Positions 63,929 through 64,000 of a stretch of DNA of 64,000 bases are shown here, one piece after another. How positions within the stretch are numbered: position 1 is the stretch's first letter; every line of letters starts with the position of its first letter. The notes under the pieces were generated by a model. The model saw only the letters and a list, made by a program, of their open reading frames with translations. It had not been told where the DNA came from and made no database searches. Source of the DNA: Phycisphaerales bacterium (GTDB lineage: Bacteria > Planctomycetota > Phycisphaerae > Phycisphaerales > UBA1924); the NCBI GenBank assembly GCA_035627955.1, contig DASPKU010000019.1, forward strand, positions 62,001-126,000, read 5' to 3'. The position numbers were made by a program, and so were the translations under genes.

Positions 63929-64000
63929 GTGCGTCGAGCGCTGACCTACTTCCTGACCGCGGTATTCATCGTCGCCCTGCTCGCGTTCACCATCACGTAC
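63929..64000 (+). CDS. Start of an HflC-like gene (truncated by window end)
   Basis: GTG at 63929, after CCAGGAGCC, reads RRALTYFLTAVFIVALLAFT for 24 codons up to the window edge. It is an N-terminal membrane anchor of the kind found at the start of HflC. The identity follows from the position after an hflK-like gene; no band-7 sequence is visible yet. Confidence 0.55.
   Translation, partial: MRRALTYFLTAVFIVALLAFTITY

Overview
The window looks like a piece of a Phycisphaerales-type planctomycete chromosome. It is GC-rich. Four secreted proteins end in the paired calcium-loop module (DFNxDGDxGTDQDIE, then LGG and Cys) often called a GC-type dockerin. There are six small membrane proteins with the planctomycete-style CGYDRxG zinc ribbon, one PEP-CTERM-like sorting tail, and complete peptidoglycan (MurG, FtsW) and LPS-export (LptF/LptG-like) functions. 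The call rests on these protein signatures alone; no 16S rRNA is present.

Layout. 1-550: end of a 23S-5S rRNA operon with its terminator. 0.6-4.4 kb: hypothetical gene, nucleotidyltransferase pair, class IV aminotransferase, conserved hypothetical. 4.4-8.6 kb: lipoprotein and two secreted dockerin proteins. 8.7-12.3 kb: trpS, then murG-ftsW. 12.5-16.2 kb: ECF sigma factor with a membrane partner, lipoprotein, two clpP genes. 16.5-20.7 kb: zinc-ribbon protein, giant secreted repeat protein, HAD hydrolase, small basic protein. 20.9-22.6 kb: MEMO-family protein and a membrane partner. 22.7-29.6 kb: a single-strand envelope cluster (lptF-like, GT39-like glycosyltransferase, PAP2 phosphatase, lptG-like, tmk, plsY). 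29.8-36.4 kb: secreted proteins, desaturase, PAS histidine kinase, metallo-beta-lactamase-fold protein. 36.8-39.2 kb and 54.5-59.3 kb: two accessory islands with paralogous genes (fibronectin-like proteins with 21-bp tandem arrays upstream, zinc-ribbon membrane proteins) and a three-copy structured repeat. 40-53 kb: PrpD family, DUF3052, Kef antiporter, thioredoxin, DinB, nadE, ggt, and a membrane-fused aminopropyltransferase-like protein. 59.5-64 kb: ABC permease opposed to an hflK-like gene and the start of its hflC-like partner.

The most unusual content is not genic. (1) At least 14 hairpins share a GTGCCAC flank and near-constant tetraloops but have different, compensating stems. They sit on or within a few bases of stop codons and sometimes supply the stop. 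(2) Head-to-tail octanucleotide arrays of several sequence families abut gene ends or lie in frame inside nadE, the glycosyltransferase and the aminopropyltransferase-like gene. (3) A roughly 70-bp element occurs three times with constant arms and a variable centre. (4) About 17 genes have a TAnnnT box only 6-9 nt before the start codon and no Shine-Dalgarno, suggesting widespread leaderless mRNAs. Other genes carry normal Shine-Dalgarno sequences.

No tRNA, CRISPR array, transposase or prophage gene was recognised.
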